Below, one piece after another: positions 28,277 to 37,155 of a stretch of DNA of 50,257 nucleotides. Within the stretch, counting starts at the first letter, position 1. The number at the start of each line of letters is the position of its first letter. The DNA comes from Solobacterium sp. Lineage in GTDB: Bacteria > Bacillota_I > Bacilli_A > Erysipelotrichales > Erysipelotrichaceae. The notes beneath the pieces are model-generated. The model was given only the letters and a program-made list of their open reading frames with translations. It was not told where the DNA came from and ran no database searches. The stretch spans positions 1 to 50,257 of the forward strand of contig JAFUGM010000066.1 in assembly GCA_017469355.1 (NCBI GenBank), in the 5' to 3' direction. A program made the translations under genes and the position numbers.

Positions 28277-28765
28277 ATGGCAGAGAAAACCTATCCCCGT
28301 TCGGTAATCAGTATTCTGGTAGAGAACCACTATGGTGTGCTGGCCCGGATTTCCAGCATGTTCAACCGCAGAAGCTTCAATATTGATGCGATTACCGCAA
28401 GTGAAACAATCGATCCGGGAATTACCCGGATTACCATCACCGTTCATTGTGATCAGAGCACTTTGAAACAGATGTTGTTACAGACGGAACGTCTGGAAGA
28501 AGTAAAGCAGGTCTTCCTGCTGGATAACAACAGCCTGCAGAGAGAGCTGTTACTGATCAAGGTGGAGAGCGATCCGGTGAAGCTTCCGGCTCTGCGAGAT
28601 ATCGCAGGTGTATATAACGCAAAGATCATCGATCTCTCCCCGGAGAGCCTGGTGATGGAGCTGACGGGCAAACCCGAGAAAATAGACGGTTTCCTGAAGA
28701 TGTTTGGCAACTATAATGTATTGGAGATGTGCCGCACAGGTATTACGGCATTGAATCGCGTATAA
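28277..28765 (+). CDS. ilvN: Acetolactate synthase regulatory small subunit, isoleucine/valine-operon copy
   Basis: 162 residues. ACT domain at the N-terminus ([29 protein letters not shown]) followed by the C-terminal activation domain. It starts one base after the ilvB stop; AAAGGAGG within the end of ilvB supports this ATG rather than the in-frame ATG at 28238. Expected to bind its large-subunit partner and give valine feedback inhibition. Cross-talk with the other ilvBN pair is possible. Confidence 0.94.
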   Translation: MAEKTYPRSVISILVENHYGVLARISSMFNRRSFNIDAITASETIDPGITRITITVHCDQSTLKQMLLQTERLEEVKQVFLLDNNSLQRELLLIKVESDPVKLPALRDIAGVYNAKIIDLSPESLVMELTGKPEKIDGFLKMFGNYNVLEMCRTGITALNRV

Positions 28766-28784
28766 GAAAGAAGGAGAAAAACTC

Positions 28785-29798
28785 ATGGCGATTAAAAAGT
28801 ATTATGATTCTGACTGCAACCTCGGCGTTCTTGATGGAAAGACAGTAGCTGTTATCGGCTTCGGTTCCCAGGGACATGCCCATTCCGAAAACCTGGCAGA
28901 AAGCGGCGTTAATGTCGTTGTTGGTCTGCGCGAAGGAAGCGCACATTGGGAAAAGGCTGCGAAATTCGCGGAAACACATGACAACTTCAAAGTAATGGAT
29001 ATCGAAAGCGCAGCGGAAGCTGGCGATGTCGTAATGATGCTGGTACCGGATGAGAAGGCTGCGGATACGTATAACAACCTGGTCGCTCCTCATATGAAGG
29101 AAGGCGATACGCTCGCATTCGCGCATGGTTTCAACATTCACTTCCAGTTTGTAAAACCGGCAAAGAACCTGAATGTCATCATGATCGCACCGAAGGGCCC
29201 GGGACATGTGGTTCGTTCCACTTATACCGAAGGCCAGGGCGTTCCGTCCCTGATTGCTGTAGAGCAGGATTTCACTGGCAATGCGAAGGAGATCGCATTA
29301 GCGTACGCTTCCGGCATTGGTGCTGGCCGTGCTGGTATTCTTGAGACCACATTCCGTGAAGAAACCGAAACAGATCTGTTTGGTGAACAGGCAGTTCTCT
29401 GCGGCGGTATCTGCGAATTGATTCATGCCGGGTTCGATACACTGGTTGAAGCAGGCTATGCGCCTGAAATGGCATACTTTGAGACCTGCCATGAGATGAA
29501 GCTCATCGTTGACCTCATCAATAAGGGCGGCTTTGGACTGATGCGTTATTCCATTTCCAATACCGCTGAATATGGTGATTACCGTACCGGAAAGCGTTTG
29601 ATTACAGAAGAAACCCGTAAGGAAATGAAAAAGGTTCTCTCCGAGATTCAGGATGGCTCCTTCGCAAGTGAATTCATGCAGGAAATGTCCAGCGGACGTC
29701 AGGCGAAGTTCCTGGCAATGCGTAAGAAGGAAGCGAATCATCCGATTGAGGAAGTCGGTGCGGAACTCCGCAGTATGATGAGCTGGCTCAAAAAGTAA
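28785..29798 (+). CDS. ilvC: Ketol-acid reductoisomerase, class I
   Basis: 337 residues, class I length. It converts acetolactate and acetohydroxybutyrate to the dihydroxy acids, using NAD(P)H and Mg2+. Rossmann motif GFGSQGHAH at 25-33; the metal-binding acidic residues are in [12 protein letters not shown] and [13 protein letters not shown]. The cofactor loop reads LREGSAHW (48-55), with His54 where many NADPH enzymes have Ser contacting the 2'-phosphate, so cofactor preference is uncertain. AAGGAG precedes the ATG. Shared by both acetolactate synthases. Confidence 0.96.
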   Translation: MAIKKYYDSDCNLGVLDGKTVAVIGFGSQGHAHSENLAESGVNVVVGLREGSAHWEKAAKFAETHDNFKVMDIESAAEAGDVVMMLVPDEKAADTYNNLVAPHMKEGDTLAFAHGFNIHFQFVKPAKNLNVIMIAPKGPGHVVRSTYTEGQGVPSLIAVEQDFTGNAKEIALAYASGIGAGRAGILETTFREETETDLFGEQAVLCGGICELIHAGFDTLVEAGYAPEMAYFETCHEMKLIVDLINKGGFGLMRYSISNTAEYGDYRTGKRLITEETRKEMKKVLSEIQDGSFASEFMQEMSSGRQAKFLAMRKKEANHPIEEVGAELRSMMSWLKK

Positions 29799-29820
29799 TT
29801 TCTAAGAAGGAGAAAGAGAT

Positions 29821-31479
29821 ATGCGCAGTGACAATGTCACAAAGGGACCGGAACGTGCCCCGAACCGAAGTTTATTTTATGCGCTCGGTTATACGAAGGA
29901 AGACCTGGATAAACCTCTGATCGCAGTAGTTTCTGCCCACAGCGACATTGTCCCGGGTCATATGAATCTCGATAAGCTCACAGATGCGGTAAAGATGGGC
30001 ATCGAAGCAGCCGGAGGAACTCCATTTATGGTTCCGGCGATCGGTGTCTGCGATGGAATCGCAATGGGCCATATCGGAATGAAGTATTCTCTGGCAAGCC
30101 GCGAACTGATTGCGGACAGCACCGAAACCATGGTGATGGCGCATCAGTTTGATGGTGCAGTACTGATTCCCAACTGCGACAAGATTGTCCCGGGAATGGT
30201 AATGGCTGCGGTACGCATGGACATTCCAGCAGTGGTATGTTCTGGCGGGCCGATGTTGGCAGGACGCTATGATGGCCAGGAAGTCAGTCTGTCCAAGATG
30301 TTTGAGGCAGTCGGCGCTTATAAAGCTGGCATGATCAATGAAGAGAAGCTGGAAGAGTGCACACAGAACTGCTGTCCAAGCTGCGGTTCCTGCAGTGGTA
30401 TGTATACCGCAAACAGTATGAACTGCCTGTGTGAAGCAATTGGAATCGCTCTTCCCGGCAACGGAACCATTCCGGCTGTTTACGCTAAACGCCTGCAGCT
30501 GGGACGGGCATCCGGCGCGGCGATCATGGAGATGGTGAAGAAAGGCATTACTGCCCGGGATATCATCAATGAGCGCAGTGTCCGCAATGCGTTGACCTGT
30601 GATATGGCACTTGGATGCAGCACGAATACTGTGCTTCATCTGCTTGCGATTGCCAATGAGGCAGGGGTGGATCTTGATCTGAATCTCTTCAATGAGATCA
30701 GTGCCAAGACGCCAAACCTCTGTCATCTGGCTCCGGCGGGACCTACCCATATGCCGGACCTCTACGAGGCTGGTGGAATCGCGGCTGTTCAGGCAGAACT
30801 GGCGAAGAAGGATCTGCTTGATCTTGACTGTATTACCGTTACCGGTAAGACCGTCGGAGAAAACATCAAGGGTGCCTTCAACCGCAATAAGAACGCAATT
30901 CGCCCGATCGATGATCCGTACAGTGAAACTGGTGGACTCCAGATTCTCTTTGGAAACATCGCACCGGATGGCTGTGTTGTAAAACGCAGTGCGGTTGCGC
31001 CGGAAATGCTGACCCATACCGGACCGGCTCGTGTATTCAACAGTGAAGATGATGCGATCAAGGCAATCTATGAAGGTCAGATCGTACCGGGTGACGTTGT
31101 GGTCATCCGTTATGAAGGCCCTCAGGGAGGCCCTGGCATGCGTGAAATGTTGAATCCGACTTCTGCCCTTGCGGGTATGAAGCTGGATAAGACCGTTGCG
31201 TTAATTACCGATGGACGTTTCTCTGGCGCAAGCCGTGGAGCGGCGATTGGACATGTATGTCCTGAGGCGTTTGCCGGAGGTCCGATTGGACTGATTGAAG
31301 AGGGAGATCAGATTCAGATCGATATTCCTAACGCTTCAATCAATGTACTGGTATCAGAAGACGAACTGACAAAACGCAAGGCGACATATGTACGGCCGGA
31401 ACCGAACATCAAGAGCGGATGGCTGGCTCGGTATGCCCGTCTTGTGGATGGGGCGAATCACGGAGCCGTGATGAAGTAG
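29821..31479 (+). CDS. ilvD: Dihydroxy-acid dehydratase
   Basis: 552 residues, standard. An iron-sulfur enzyme that dehydrates 2,3-dihydroxy acids to 2-keto acids, the third common step for isoleucine and valine. Cluster cysteines are seen in [10 protein letters not shown] and in [19 protein letters not shown]; the family ends with [29 protein letters not shown] lies before the ATG. Translationally independent of ilvC (22 bases apart) but surely in the same transcript. Confidence 0.96.
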   Translation: MRSDNVTKGPERAPNRSLFYALGYTKEDLDKPLIAVVSAHSDIVPGHMNLDKLTDAVKMGIEAAGGTPFMVPAIGVCDGIAMGHIGMKYSLASRELIADSTETMVMAHQFDGAVLIPNCDKIVPGMVMAAVRMDIPAVVCSGGPMLAGRYDGQEVSLSKMFEAVGAYKAGMINEEKLEECTQNCCPSCGSCSGMYTANSMNCLCEAIGIALPGNGTIPAVYAKRLQLGRASGAAIMEMVKKGITARDIINERSVRNALTCDMALGCSTNTVLHLLAIANEAGVDLDLNLFNEISAKTPNLCHLAPAGPTHMPDLYEAGGIAAVQAELAKKDLLDLDCITVTGKTVGENIKGAFNRNKNAIRPIDDPYSETGGLQILFGNIAPDGCVVKRSAVAPEMLTHTGPARVFNSEDDAIKAIYEGQIVPGDVVVIRYEGPQGGPGMREMLNPTSALAGMKLDKTVALITDGRFSGASRGAAIGHVCPEAFAGGPIGLIEEGDQIQIDIPNASINVLVSEDELTKRKATYVRPEPNIKSGWLARYARLVDGANHGAVMK

Positions 31480-31495
31480 AAAAGAGGAGAGTGCT

Positions 31496-32572
31496 ATGCT
31501 GGATATCAAAATCACAAGAGCTGAAACACTGAAGGAAAAACCTGCGGATGAAACAAAGCTCGGCTTTGGCAAGATCTTTACGGATCATATGTTTCTGATG
31601 GACTATGATGCGGGAGTTGGATGGCATGATGCTCGAATTGAACCATATCATCCCTTCAGCATCGCTCCGGGATGTGTCATCCTGCACTATGCGCAGGAAG
31701 TATTCGAAGGACTGAAGGCGTATCGCACTGCGGATAATACAATTCAGCTGTTCCGTCCGGAATGTAATGCGAAGCGGTTCCAGGACAGCTGCGAGCGGTT
31801 ATGTATTCCTGCCTTCCCGGAAGATGACTTCGTAGAGTCAATCAAGGCACTTGTGGAAGTGGAAAAGGATTGGGTACCTCATACAGATGGTGCGTCTCTC
31901 TACATTCGTCCGTTCATCTTCGCAACGATGGAACAGCTGGGTGTTCATGCGAGCTCCAGTTATACCTACTGCGTAATTCTTTCGCCCTCTGGCGCATATT
32001 ACGCAACAGGTCTGGCACCGGTACGTATCTATGTTGAAGATGAATATATCCGGGCAGCGCCTGGTTTAACCGGCTTTGCGAAGTGCGGTGGAAACTATGC
32101 GGCTTCCATTAAGTCTGGAGAACTGGCCGAGGAGCTTGGCTTCTCTCAGGTCTTATGGCTTGATGGTGTAGAACACAAATATGTGGAAGAAGTCGGTTCG
32201 ATGAATATCTTCTTCAAGATTTCCGGAAAGATTTATACCGCTGCCTGTGTTGGAACGGTACTGCCGGGAGTCACACGACGCAGCATCATTGAGCTCTGCA
32301 AGGACTGGGGTTATGAAGTCATTGAAGGTAAACTGGCAATTGAAGATGTCATGAAGGCTGGACATGACGGTACGCTGGAAGAAATCTTCGGATCCGGTAC
32401 TGCGGCTGTTGTCACACCGGTCAAGGAACTGAAGTATGAGGATGATACCGTGACAATCGGAGACGGTTCAATCGGTGAACTCACACAGAAGCTCTACGAT
32501 ACAATGACTGGCATGCAGTGGGGAAAGATCGAAGACAATAAAGGCTGGATCACACCCGTCTGTAAAGGATAA
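31496..32572 (+). CDS. ilvE: Branched-chain amino acid aminotransferase
   Basis: 358 residues, class IV PLP aminotransferase of the longer BCAT type. It transfers the amino group from glutamate to the keto acids of isoleucine, valine and leucine. PLP Lys196 lies in GFAKCGGNYAAS; EVFEGLKAYR and RPFIFATMEQLGV are conserved substrate-binding blocks, and GSGTAAVVTPV closes the active site. AGAGGAG precedes the start. The last gene of the ilv operon; a terminator follows. Confidence 0.95.
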   Translation: MLDIKITRAETLKEKPADETKLGFGKIFTDHMFLMDYDAGVGWHDARIEPYHPFSIAPGCVILHYAQEVFEGLKAYRTADNTIQLFRPECNAKRFQDSCERLCIPAFPEDDFVESIKALVEVEKDWVPHTDGASLYIRPFIFATMEQLGVHASSSYTYCVILSPSGAYYATGLAPVRIYVEDEYIRAAPGLTGFAKCGGNYAASIKSGELAEELGFSQVLWLDGVEHKYVEEVGSMNIFFKISGKIYTAACVGTVLPGVTRRSIIELCKDWGYEVIEGKLAIEDVMKAGHDGTLEEIFGSGTAAVVTPVKELKYEDDTVTIGDGSIGELTQKLYDTMTGMQWGKIEDNKGWITPVCKG

Positions 32573-32582
32573 ACACGTAAGC

Positions 32583-32607
32583 AGGAAGCGCTCGAGCGCT
32601 TCCTTTA
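32583..32607 (+). terminator. Terminator of the ilv operon
   Basis: Perfect palindrome AGGAAGCGC-TCGA-GCGCTTCCT followed by a short T run. Confidence 0.87.
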
Positions 32608-32676
32608 AAAATATGCGGAATCAGAGTATTACACGTAAAGATGCTTCAAAATCAGCGGGGTCAGGCCGAAACGGTT

Positions 32677-33411
32677 TTATAAACATATCGTTTCATCAAG
32701 ATTGATGCTTGTCTGCTCATGAATAAAAGTCCGTATTTTTCCTTCAATTCCTCTTCGTCTTGCATAGCGGAACATTTTTGGCTGATTGATGTGATATCGC
32801 TTGAAAGAATCTTCATATATAGCTGGATATTCTGATTTCGATATGATTGATCCGGAAATGCCACGCGCAAATAAGTCCACAAGGATTTTTTCAAGGGTAG
32901 CCTGCTTCATCTCTCCATAAGAGGGAGGAGCTTCCGAAATGATTTTCTTTACGACAATGGTTTCCTTTCCGGAATACCTGTAGTATTCCTCTTTCGTTGG
33001 GTTGAGGAGTACATGAGGATAATTCTCAAAGAGAAGGTTGAAAACACTCTCATCATGCATAGTTTCAACCTCGACAAAGACAGTATTACGCGAGATCTGA
33101 TGGTTCACAAATTCATTCATCTGGTAAAGCTCCCATATCTGAAATGTGACAAGAGGATAGGACTTCGAGATGAATGAGGCGATTTCTTTACCGGTATTTG
33201 ATAAGGGATAACTGTAATCTTCAATTCGAGAAATGGAAAAATGTCCTCTGCTTGTACGCGTGATCTCACCCTCCTCACACAAATTGCGTAGGATCTGATA
33301 AATCGTTGATCTTGCCATCTGAGGTGATTGTTTATACAGCGCATCCGCAAATTCACTGGTTGTGAAGTCAGTGTGATCTCTTATAAATTCAATTGCGGCA
33401 GTGGACTTCAT
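32677..33411 (-). CDS. Winged-helix protein, AbiEi/DUF6577-like
   Basis: 244 residues. The first 75 form a winged-helix DNA-binding domain (TTSEFADALYK... STIYQILRNLCEEGEITRTSRGHF), like the N-terminal domains of AbiEi-type antitoxins. The rest (NTVFVEVETMHDESVFNLLFENYPHVLLNP in two parts, then a KETIVVKKII strand and LEKILVDLF) resembles the DUF6577/AbiEi C-terminal domain. AbiEi normally pairs with a nucleotidyltransferase toxin AbiEii; none is adjacent. Instead it is divergent from an M24-fold protein across a 365-base region with inverted repeats. A regulator role is inference. AGGAGG precedes the ATG. Confidence 0.65.
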   Translation of the reverse strand: MKSTAAIEFIRDHTDFTTSEFADALYKQSPQMARSTIYQILRNLCEEGEITRTSRGHFSISRIEDYSYPLSNTGKEIASFISKSYPLVTFQIWELYQMNEFVNHQISRNTVFVEVETMHDESVFNLLFENYPHVLLNPTKEEYYRYSGKETIVVKKIISEAPPSYGEMKQATLEKILVDLFARGISGSIISKSEYPAIYEDSFKRYHINQPKMFRYARRRGIEGKIRTFIHEQTSINLDETICL

Positions 33412-33776
33412 TATTACCTCCTTTAGACTTATGGCAATGAATTTAAAACTTGCCGAAAATCTATACTTAGTATGATACTCATCGATCGCTTTTGCAATAC
33501 GATATTCGGCAATAAATCAAAAACTTGCCGAAAGTCCAAGCTCACTAGAGGAGTTATTTCCGATCAGGTTTCTATTGCCGAAGTAAATTTGATCTGTAGT
33601 TTAGAAAGCATGGTGAAGACTTCAGAAAACCTTATATGATGAATCTTGAATCAATATATGTTATGCCTGGGCGAATAGTCGGCTGACGGTGTTCATATTG
33701 TGAACAACTGCCATAAGTGAAAACGGAAGTAAGGAATATGTCGGCATACGGCCCGAATCCTTAAGGAGAGAAAGAA
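33412..33776. promoter_or_regulatory. Divergent regulatory region with TTGCC inverted repeats
   Basis: An AT-rich 365-base region without genes. It holds a perfect inverted repeat TTCGGCAA-N12-TTGCCGAA (33505-33532), a weaker copy with the same spacing GGCAA-N12-TTGCCGAA (33433-33457), and one half-site TTGCCGAA (33575-33582). The weaker copy lies 20 bases before the winged-helix gene, where it could block its own promoter. AAGGAG for the M24 gene is at its right end. No clear -10/-35 pair can be assigned. Confidence 0.6.
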
Positions 33777-35165
33777 ATGAAACAATATAACGTTGAATAT
33801 GCGCAGGTAAAAGCTCCACTTACCGACTGCACAAGAATCCCGATCATTCTTAAGGATGAGACACTGGAAGAAAGAAAACAGAAGATTCTGAATCGAATGA
33901 AACAAGAAGGGTTTGATGTTCTTGCGATTTACAACGATGTAGAGCATAGCGGTAACTTTGAATATCTGACCGGATTATTCACACGCTTTGAGGAAGGTGT
34001 CCTTGTATTAAGAAGTAATGGTGAAGCAACGCTGTTACTTGGAAATGAGAACCTGAATAAAGCCACAAACTCGAGAATTCCTGCCAAGCCGATCCATGTG
34101 CCGTATTTTTCTTTGCCGAATCAGCCGATGGCGAATACTTCTTCTTTTATTGACACCATCAAGGACTGTGGCATCCGAGAAGGAGACCAACTTGGTGTTG
34201 TTGGATGGAAACATTTCACAAGCAGTTATGACGATAACAGTCAGTTGTTTGATATTCCGTATTTCTTACTTGACGCATTCAGGAAACTTGTTGGGCAAAG
34301 CGGCAGTATCAAAAACGCAACGTATCTGTTTATCGGTGAACATGGCGTAAGAGTGACGAATAACGCAGATGAGATTGCGCATTATGAATACGGTGCTTCT
34401 TTAGCATCCGATGCGGTTTTGAATGCGATGAACCGACTTGAGGTTGGAATTCGGGAAACGGAACTCGGCAATGAGCTGACCCTCGATGGCCAGCACAACA
34501 GCGTCGTCACAATCGCTTCCAGTGGTCCCAGATTTGTTAAGGCAAATATGTTTCCAACAGATAATACAGTCAGGGTCGGTGATCCGATCTCCTTGACTGT
34601 TGGTTATAAAGGAGGTTTGAGCAGTCGTGCTGGTTATGCGGTAGAAAATGAAACACAACTGCCTCCTGAATTGCAGGACTATATATCGAAAGTTGTAGTT
34701 CCTTATTATTCCGCTTACGTATGTTGGATGCAGGGAATACGCATTGGAACGAAAGGGGGAGAACTGTTTCAAAAGATTGAAGAGGTTCTTCCAAGATCCG
34801 AGTATCACTGGACACTTTGTCCAGGTCATCTGACAGCGGATGAAGAATGGTTAAGTTCCCCGATTTATGAAGGATCTACAGAAACGATTCAGAGCGGAAT
34901 GCTGTTTCAGATCGATATTCTGCCATCGGTAACTGGCTATGGCGGCACAAATGCGGAGAGCACAATCGCTTTGGCAGATGAAGCGCTGAGAAATGAGATT
35001 CAAAATCAGTATCCAGCATTATGGAGAAGGATTCAGGATCGAAGAAATTACATTATCAATGAATTACATATCAAAATTTCGGAAGAGATGTTGCCGCTAT
35101 GTTCAACGGTTGGATATTTAAGACCATTTCTGTTAAACAAGGAAGCCGCGATGAGATGTAAATAA
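33777..35165 (+). CDS. M24-family (creatinase/prolidase fold) protein with altered metal site
   Basis: 462 residues. Residues 25-170 are a creatinase N-terminal-like domain (RKQKILNRMKQEGFDVLAIY, FEYLTGLFTRFEEG) and 190-440 the pita-bread domain. The five metal ligands of M24 peptidases are poorly kept: the first Asp is Thr274 (SLTVGY), the second, expected 11 residues on, is missing, and the Glu of the usual TIEP is Asp (FQIDIL); the His in CPGHLTADEEW and the last Glu remain. Creatinase itself is a metal-free member, so a hydrolase of that kind or an inactive binder is possible. AAGGAG precedes the ATG. Probably controlled by the divergent winged-helix protein. Confidence 0.75.
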   Translation: MKQYNVEYAQVKAPLTDCTRIPIILKDETLEERKQKILNRMKQEGFDVLAIYNDVEHSGNFEYLTGLFTRFEEGVLVLRSNGEATLLLGNENLNKATNSRIPAKPIHVPYFSLPNQPMANTSSFIDTIKDCGIREGDQLGVVGWKHFTSSYDDNSQLFDIPYFLLDAFRKLVGQSGSIKNATYLFIGEHGVRVTNNADEIAHYEYGASLASDAVLNAMNRLEVGIRETELGNELTLDGQHNSVVTIASSGPRFVKANMFPTDNTVRVGDPISLTVGYKGGLSSRAGYAVENETQLPPELQDYISKVVVPYYSAYVCWMQGIRIGTKGGELFQKIEEVLPRSEYHWTLCPGHLTADEEWLSSPIYEGSTETIQSGMLFQIDILPSVTGYGGTNAESTIALADEALRNEIQNQYPALWRRIQDRRNYIINELHIKISEEMLPLCSTVGYLRPFLLNKEAAMRCK

Positions 35166-35569
35166 GCAGGGTGTTTTACCAGAAGGAGCATATCGTAGTT
35201 TGGGTGCTTCCTGTCTTATGACGTTTTTGAAACTATGCCATGTTGTGAGAGTTGGGATCAGGAAATAATGCTGGGAGTAGTTCAACCATACAAGCCAGAA
35301 TAAGTTCGGGAATGAGAAATCACTCTAACATTACAATTCCATAGATGGCCAAGAAATTCTCTTATGTGAATCGACTATTGATAACGCAGTAGTCATATTA
35401 AAAACGACAGTTGATATTGAAAAAGTCGGTTCAAATAAGACGGGATATGAACGTCAACAAGGCGCTGAACGATGGGATGATTCTGCTTCAGTTTGCCTTG
35501 AATTCGACTGCGTTCTACCTGCTGTGATGACTATCTTTTAAAGCTCGGGAAGAGTATGATAATAGAGCT
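35166..35569. other. 404-base gene-poor stretch
   Basis: No supported gene. An imperfect AGGAGCA...TGCTTCCT hairpin follows the M24 gene (about 35184-35213) and may terminate weakly. Frames are broken by stops; the best short ORF (35451-35531, 26 codons) has no ribosome site and no recognisable product. The right end carries TATGATAAT (35555-35563), a likely -10 region for the VanY paralogue. Confidence 0.5.
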
Positions 35570-36358
35570 ATGAATAACCTTGCACAGTTTAAAAGCAAAC
35601 TGATTACGATTGCACTTCTGGTTGTCGCAATTGCGATTGGTTTATTCATTCTTAACTTCAAAGGCTGTAATACCATTTCCCCAGAGCCGGCCCCAACACC
35701 GACTCCGGAAGTGACGCCAGAGCCTTCCTTTGAACCTGTCGAAGAGCCAGTTGTGGAAGAGCAGCCTGAGGTTGAACCAGAGCCTTCCGTAGATCTTGAA
35801 TCGGAAGATTCTCTGACGCGTTATGTGTCACAGACCCATCTGCTTTCGGAGAGCTATGTGCCAGCCGATCTCAGAAAAGTAAATGTACATACTGCTTCTG
35901 ATCAGCAGCTTCGGGAAGAAGCGGCCGTGAAGCTGGAAGAAATGTTCAAGGCAGCAATTGATGACAGAATTTATCTGAAGCTTGTCAGTGGATATCGTTC
36001 CTACCAGGAACAGGCAGATCTCTTCAGTTATTACACGCAGACAAGAGGTGCCTATTATGCGTCTGTAGTAGATGATCACCCTGGGGCCAGTGAACATCAG
36101 CTTGGCCTTGGGGCAGATATCGGATGCTGGAATGGAGCCTGTGAGCTCAGCTATTGTTTCACACAGTACGCGGACTATACCTGGCTTCAGGAGAACTCCT
36201 GGAAATACGGATGGATTGAACGCTATCCGGAAGGGAAACAGTCTGTTACTTCCATTGTTTACAGCCCCTGGCATTATCGTTATGTCGGCGTGGATGAAGC
36301 CGCAAAGATTTATGAAAGCGGCTTAACTATGGAAGAATATTACGGGATTACTGATTAG
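35570..36358 (+). CDS. VanY-type M15B carboxypeptidase paralogue lacking the catalytic Glu
   Basis: 262 residues: transmembrane anchor (about 10-28), Pro/Glu-rich stalk (about 35-80), and an M15B domain. It is a clear paralogue of the protein at 4065-4877. The SGYRSYQEQADLF block and the zinc His/Asp motif SEHQLGLGADIG are present, and the last zinc His is kept, but the motif that should read YEPWHYRYVG is YSPWHYRYVG: Ser232 replaces the general-base Glu. It may bind peptidoglycan without cutting it, or act very weakly. No Shine-Dalgarno sequence; TATGATAAT ends six bases before the ATG, suggesting a very short or absent leader. Confidence 0.85.
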   Translation: MNNLAQFKSKLITIALLVVAIAIGLFILNFKGCNTISPEPAPTPTPEVTPEPSFEPVEEPVVEEQPEVEPEPSVDLESEDSLTRYVSQTHLLSESYVPADLRKVNVHTASDQQLREEAAVKLEEMFKAAIDDRIYLKLVSGYRSYQEQADLFSYYTQTRGAYYASVVDDHPGASEHQLGLGADIGCWNGACELSYCFTQYADYTWLQENSWKYGWIERYPEGKQSVTSIVYSPWHYRYVGVDEAAKIYESGLTMEEYYGITD

Positions 36359-36367
36359 TACATCGAG

Positions 36368-36396
36368 GGGAAGCGGGCGTGCTTCCCTTTGTATTT
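36368..36396 (+). terminator. Terminator after the VanY paralogue
   Basis: Stem GGGAAGC / GCTTCCC followed by TTTGTATTT. Confidence 0.8.
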
Positions 36397-36425
36397 GAGA
36401 TGATGCTGTGAATCATTCCAAACGA

Positions 36426-36450
36426 AAACCGCGGAGGAGTTCCGCGGTTT
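36426..36450 (-). terminator. Terminator of the DUF4230 operon
   Basis: Nine-base stem AAACCGCGG / CCGCGGTTT with a seven-base loop. On the minus strand the stem ends in a T run; the symmetrical ends may let it act in both directions. Confidence 0.8.
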
Positions 36451-36452
36451 AG

Positions 36453-37151
36453 CTAATCGGTAAACATGATCGTAAAGTCCTTTGTGATATCGGCGGTATG
36501 CAGGAAGTTCTGCAGAACCAGTTCGGTATTATGACGGACTTCTTTCATGTAGTCGGAATTTGACAATACTTTCTGTTCGGTTTCCTTCTTGAATTCATCA
36601 ATCAGTGCTGCGTAATATTCCGCATCCAGATTATTGAAGATGGACTCCGAAGTATCTGAGCGGACGGACGAATCATCAATTTCATGGGCCAGGACATGAA
36701 TGGAAGGAAGGTGAATCGTGATGACTTCTCCTTCGTTATCCACATCAATCTTCACATCACTGAGATCAATTCCGGTACTGACCACTCCGTCATAGATGAT
36801 GTATCCCTTACTATGGGTGAATGGATTGGTAAGTTCACTGCCAAACCAGGTAAGAACGCTGTCAAAGTCTGCGGCGTTGGTGTAGTAATACCGTGAGGTA
36901 ATCAGATCCGATGCCGGTTCAAGTACTGCTTCAACTTCCTCTACCGTAACGGTCGTTGTCTCTGGGATAGAGGGCTCAATATGAAGTACCTCCGGCTCAG
37001 GTGTTACCGTGACCTCTGATTCTGGTTCTGGTTCACTTTCAGGGCGAGGCCATACATAGTAAACTAACGCGGTTACAGCTAATACAAGCACAAGGATCAG
37101 GAACGGAAGGGGATTGAGAGCCTTCTTTGTTTCATTCGAATTCATTGTCAT
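36453..37151 (-). CDS. DUF4230 family membrane-anchored protein
   Basis: 232 residues: N-terminal transmembrane helix (about 14-34), a Glu/Pro-rich linker (about 36-62), and an extracellular DUF4230 domain with SRYYYTNAADF, KGYIIYDGVVSTGIDLSDVK, and IHLPSIHVLAHEIDDSS. The family is widespread in Gram-positive bacteria and Bacteroidetes and has no known activity. GGAG lies eight bases upstream of the ATG. It follows a membrane protein of unknown function by four bases, so the two are probably one operon. The linker resembles those of the two VanY proteins in this window. Confidence 0.88.
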   Translation of the reverse strand: MTMNSNETKKALNPLPFLILVLVLAVTALVYYVWPRPESEPEPESEVTVTPEPEVLHIEPSIPETTTVTVEEVEAVLEPASDLITSRYYYTNAADFDSVLTWFGSELTNPFTHSKGYIIYDGVVSTGIDLSDVKIDVDNEGEVITIHLPSIHVLAHEIDDSSVRSDTSESIFNNLDAEYYAALIDEFKKETEQKVLSNSDYMKEVRHNTELVLQNFLHTADITKDFTIMFTD

Positions 37152-37155
37152 ACGC

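Noticed and set aside
29872-31017. Long minus-strand frame of 381 codons opposite ilvD
   Set aside because: It is antisense to a highly conserved gene, has no ribosome site or recognisable domain, and is explained by codon bias of ilvD. The same holds for long antisense frames opposite leuA, ilvB and the GH1 gene.
32677-33411. AbiE type IV toxin-antitoxin system
   Set aside because: The protein resembles AbiEi, but no AbiEii nucleotidyltransferase is adjacent on either side.
35451-35531. 26-codon ORF before the VanY paralogue
   Set aside because: No ribosome binding site, no recognisable product and broken frames around it.
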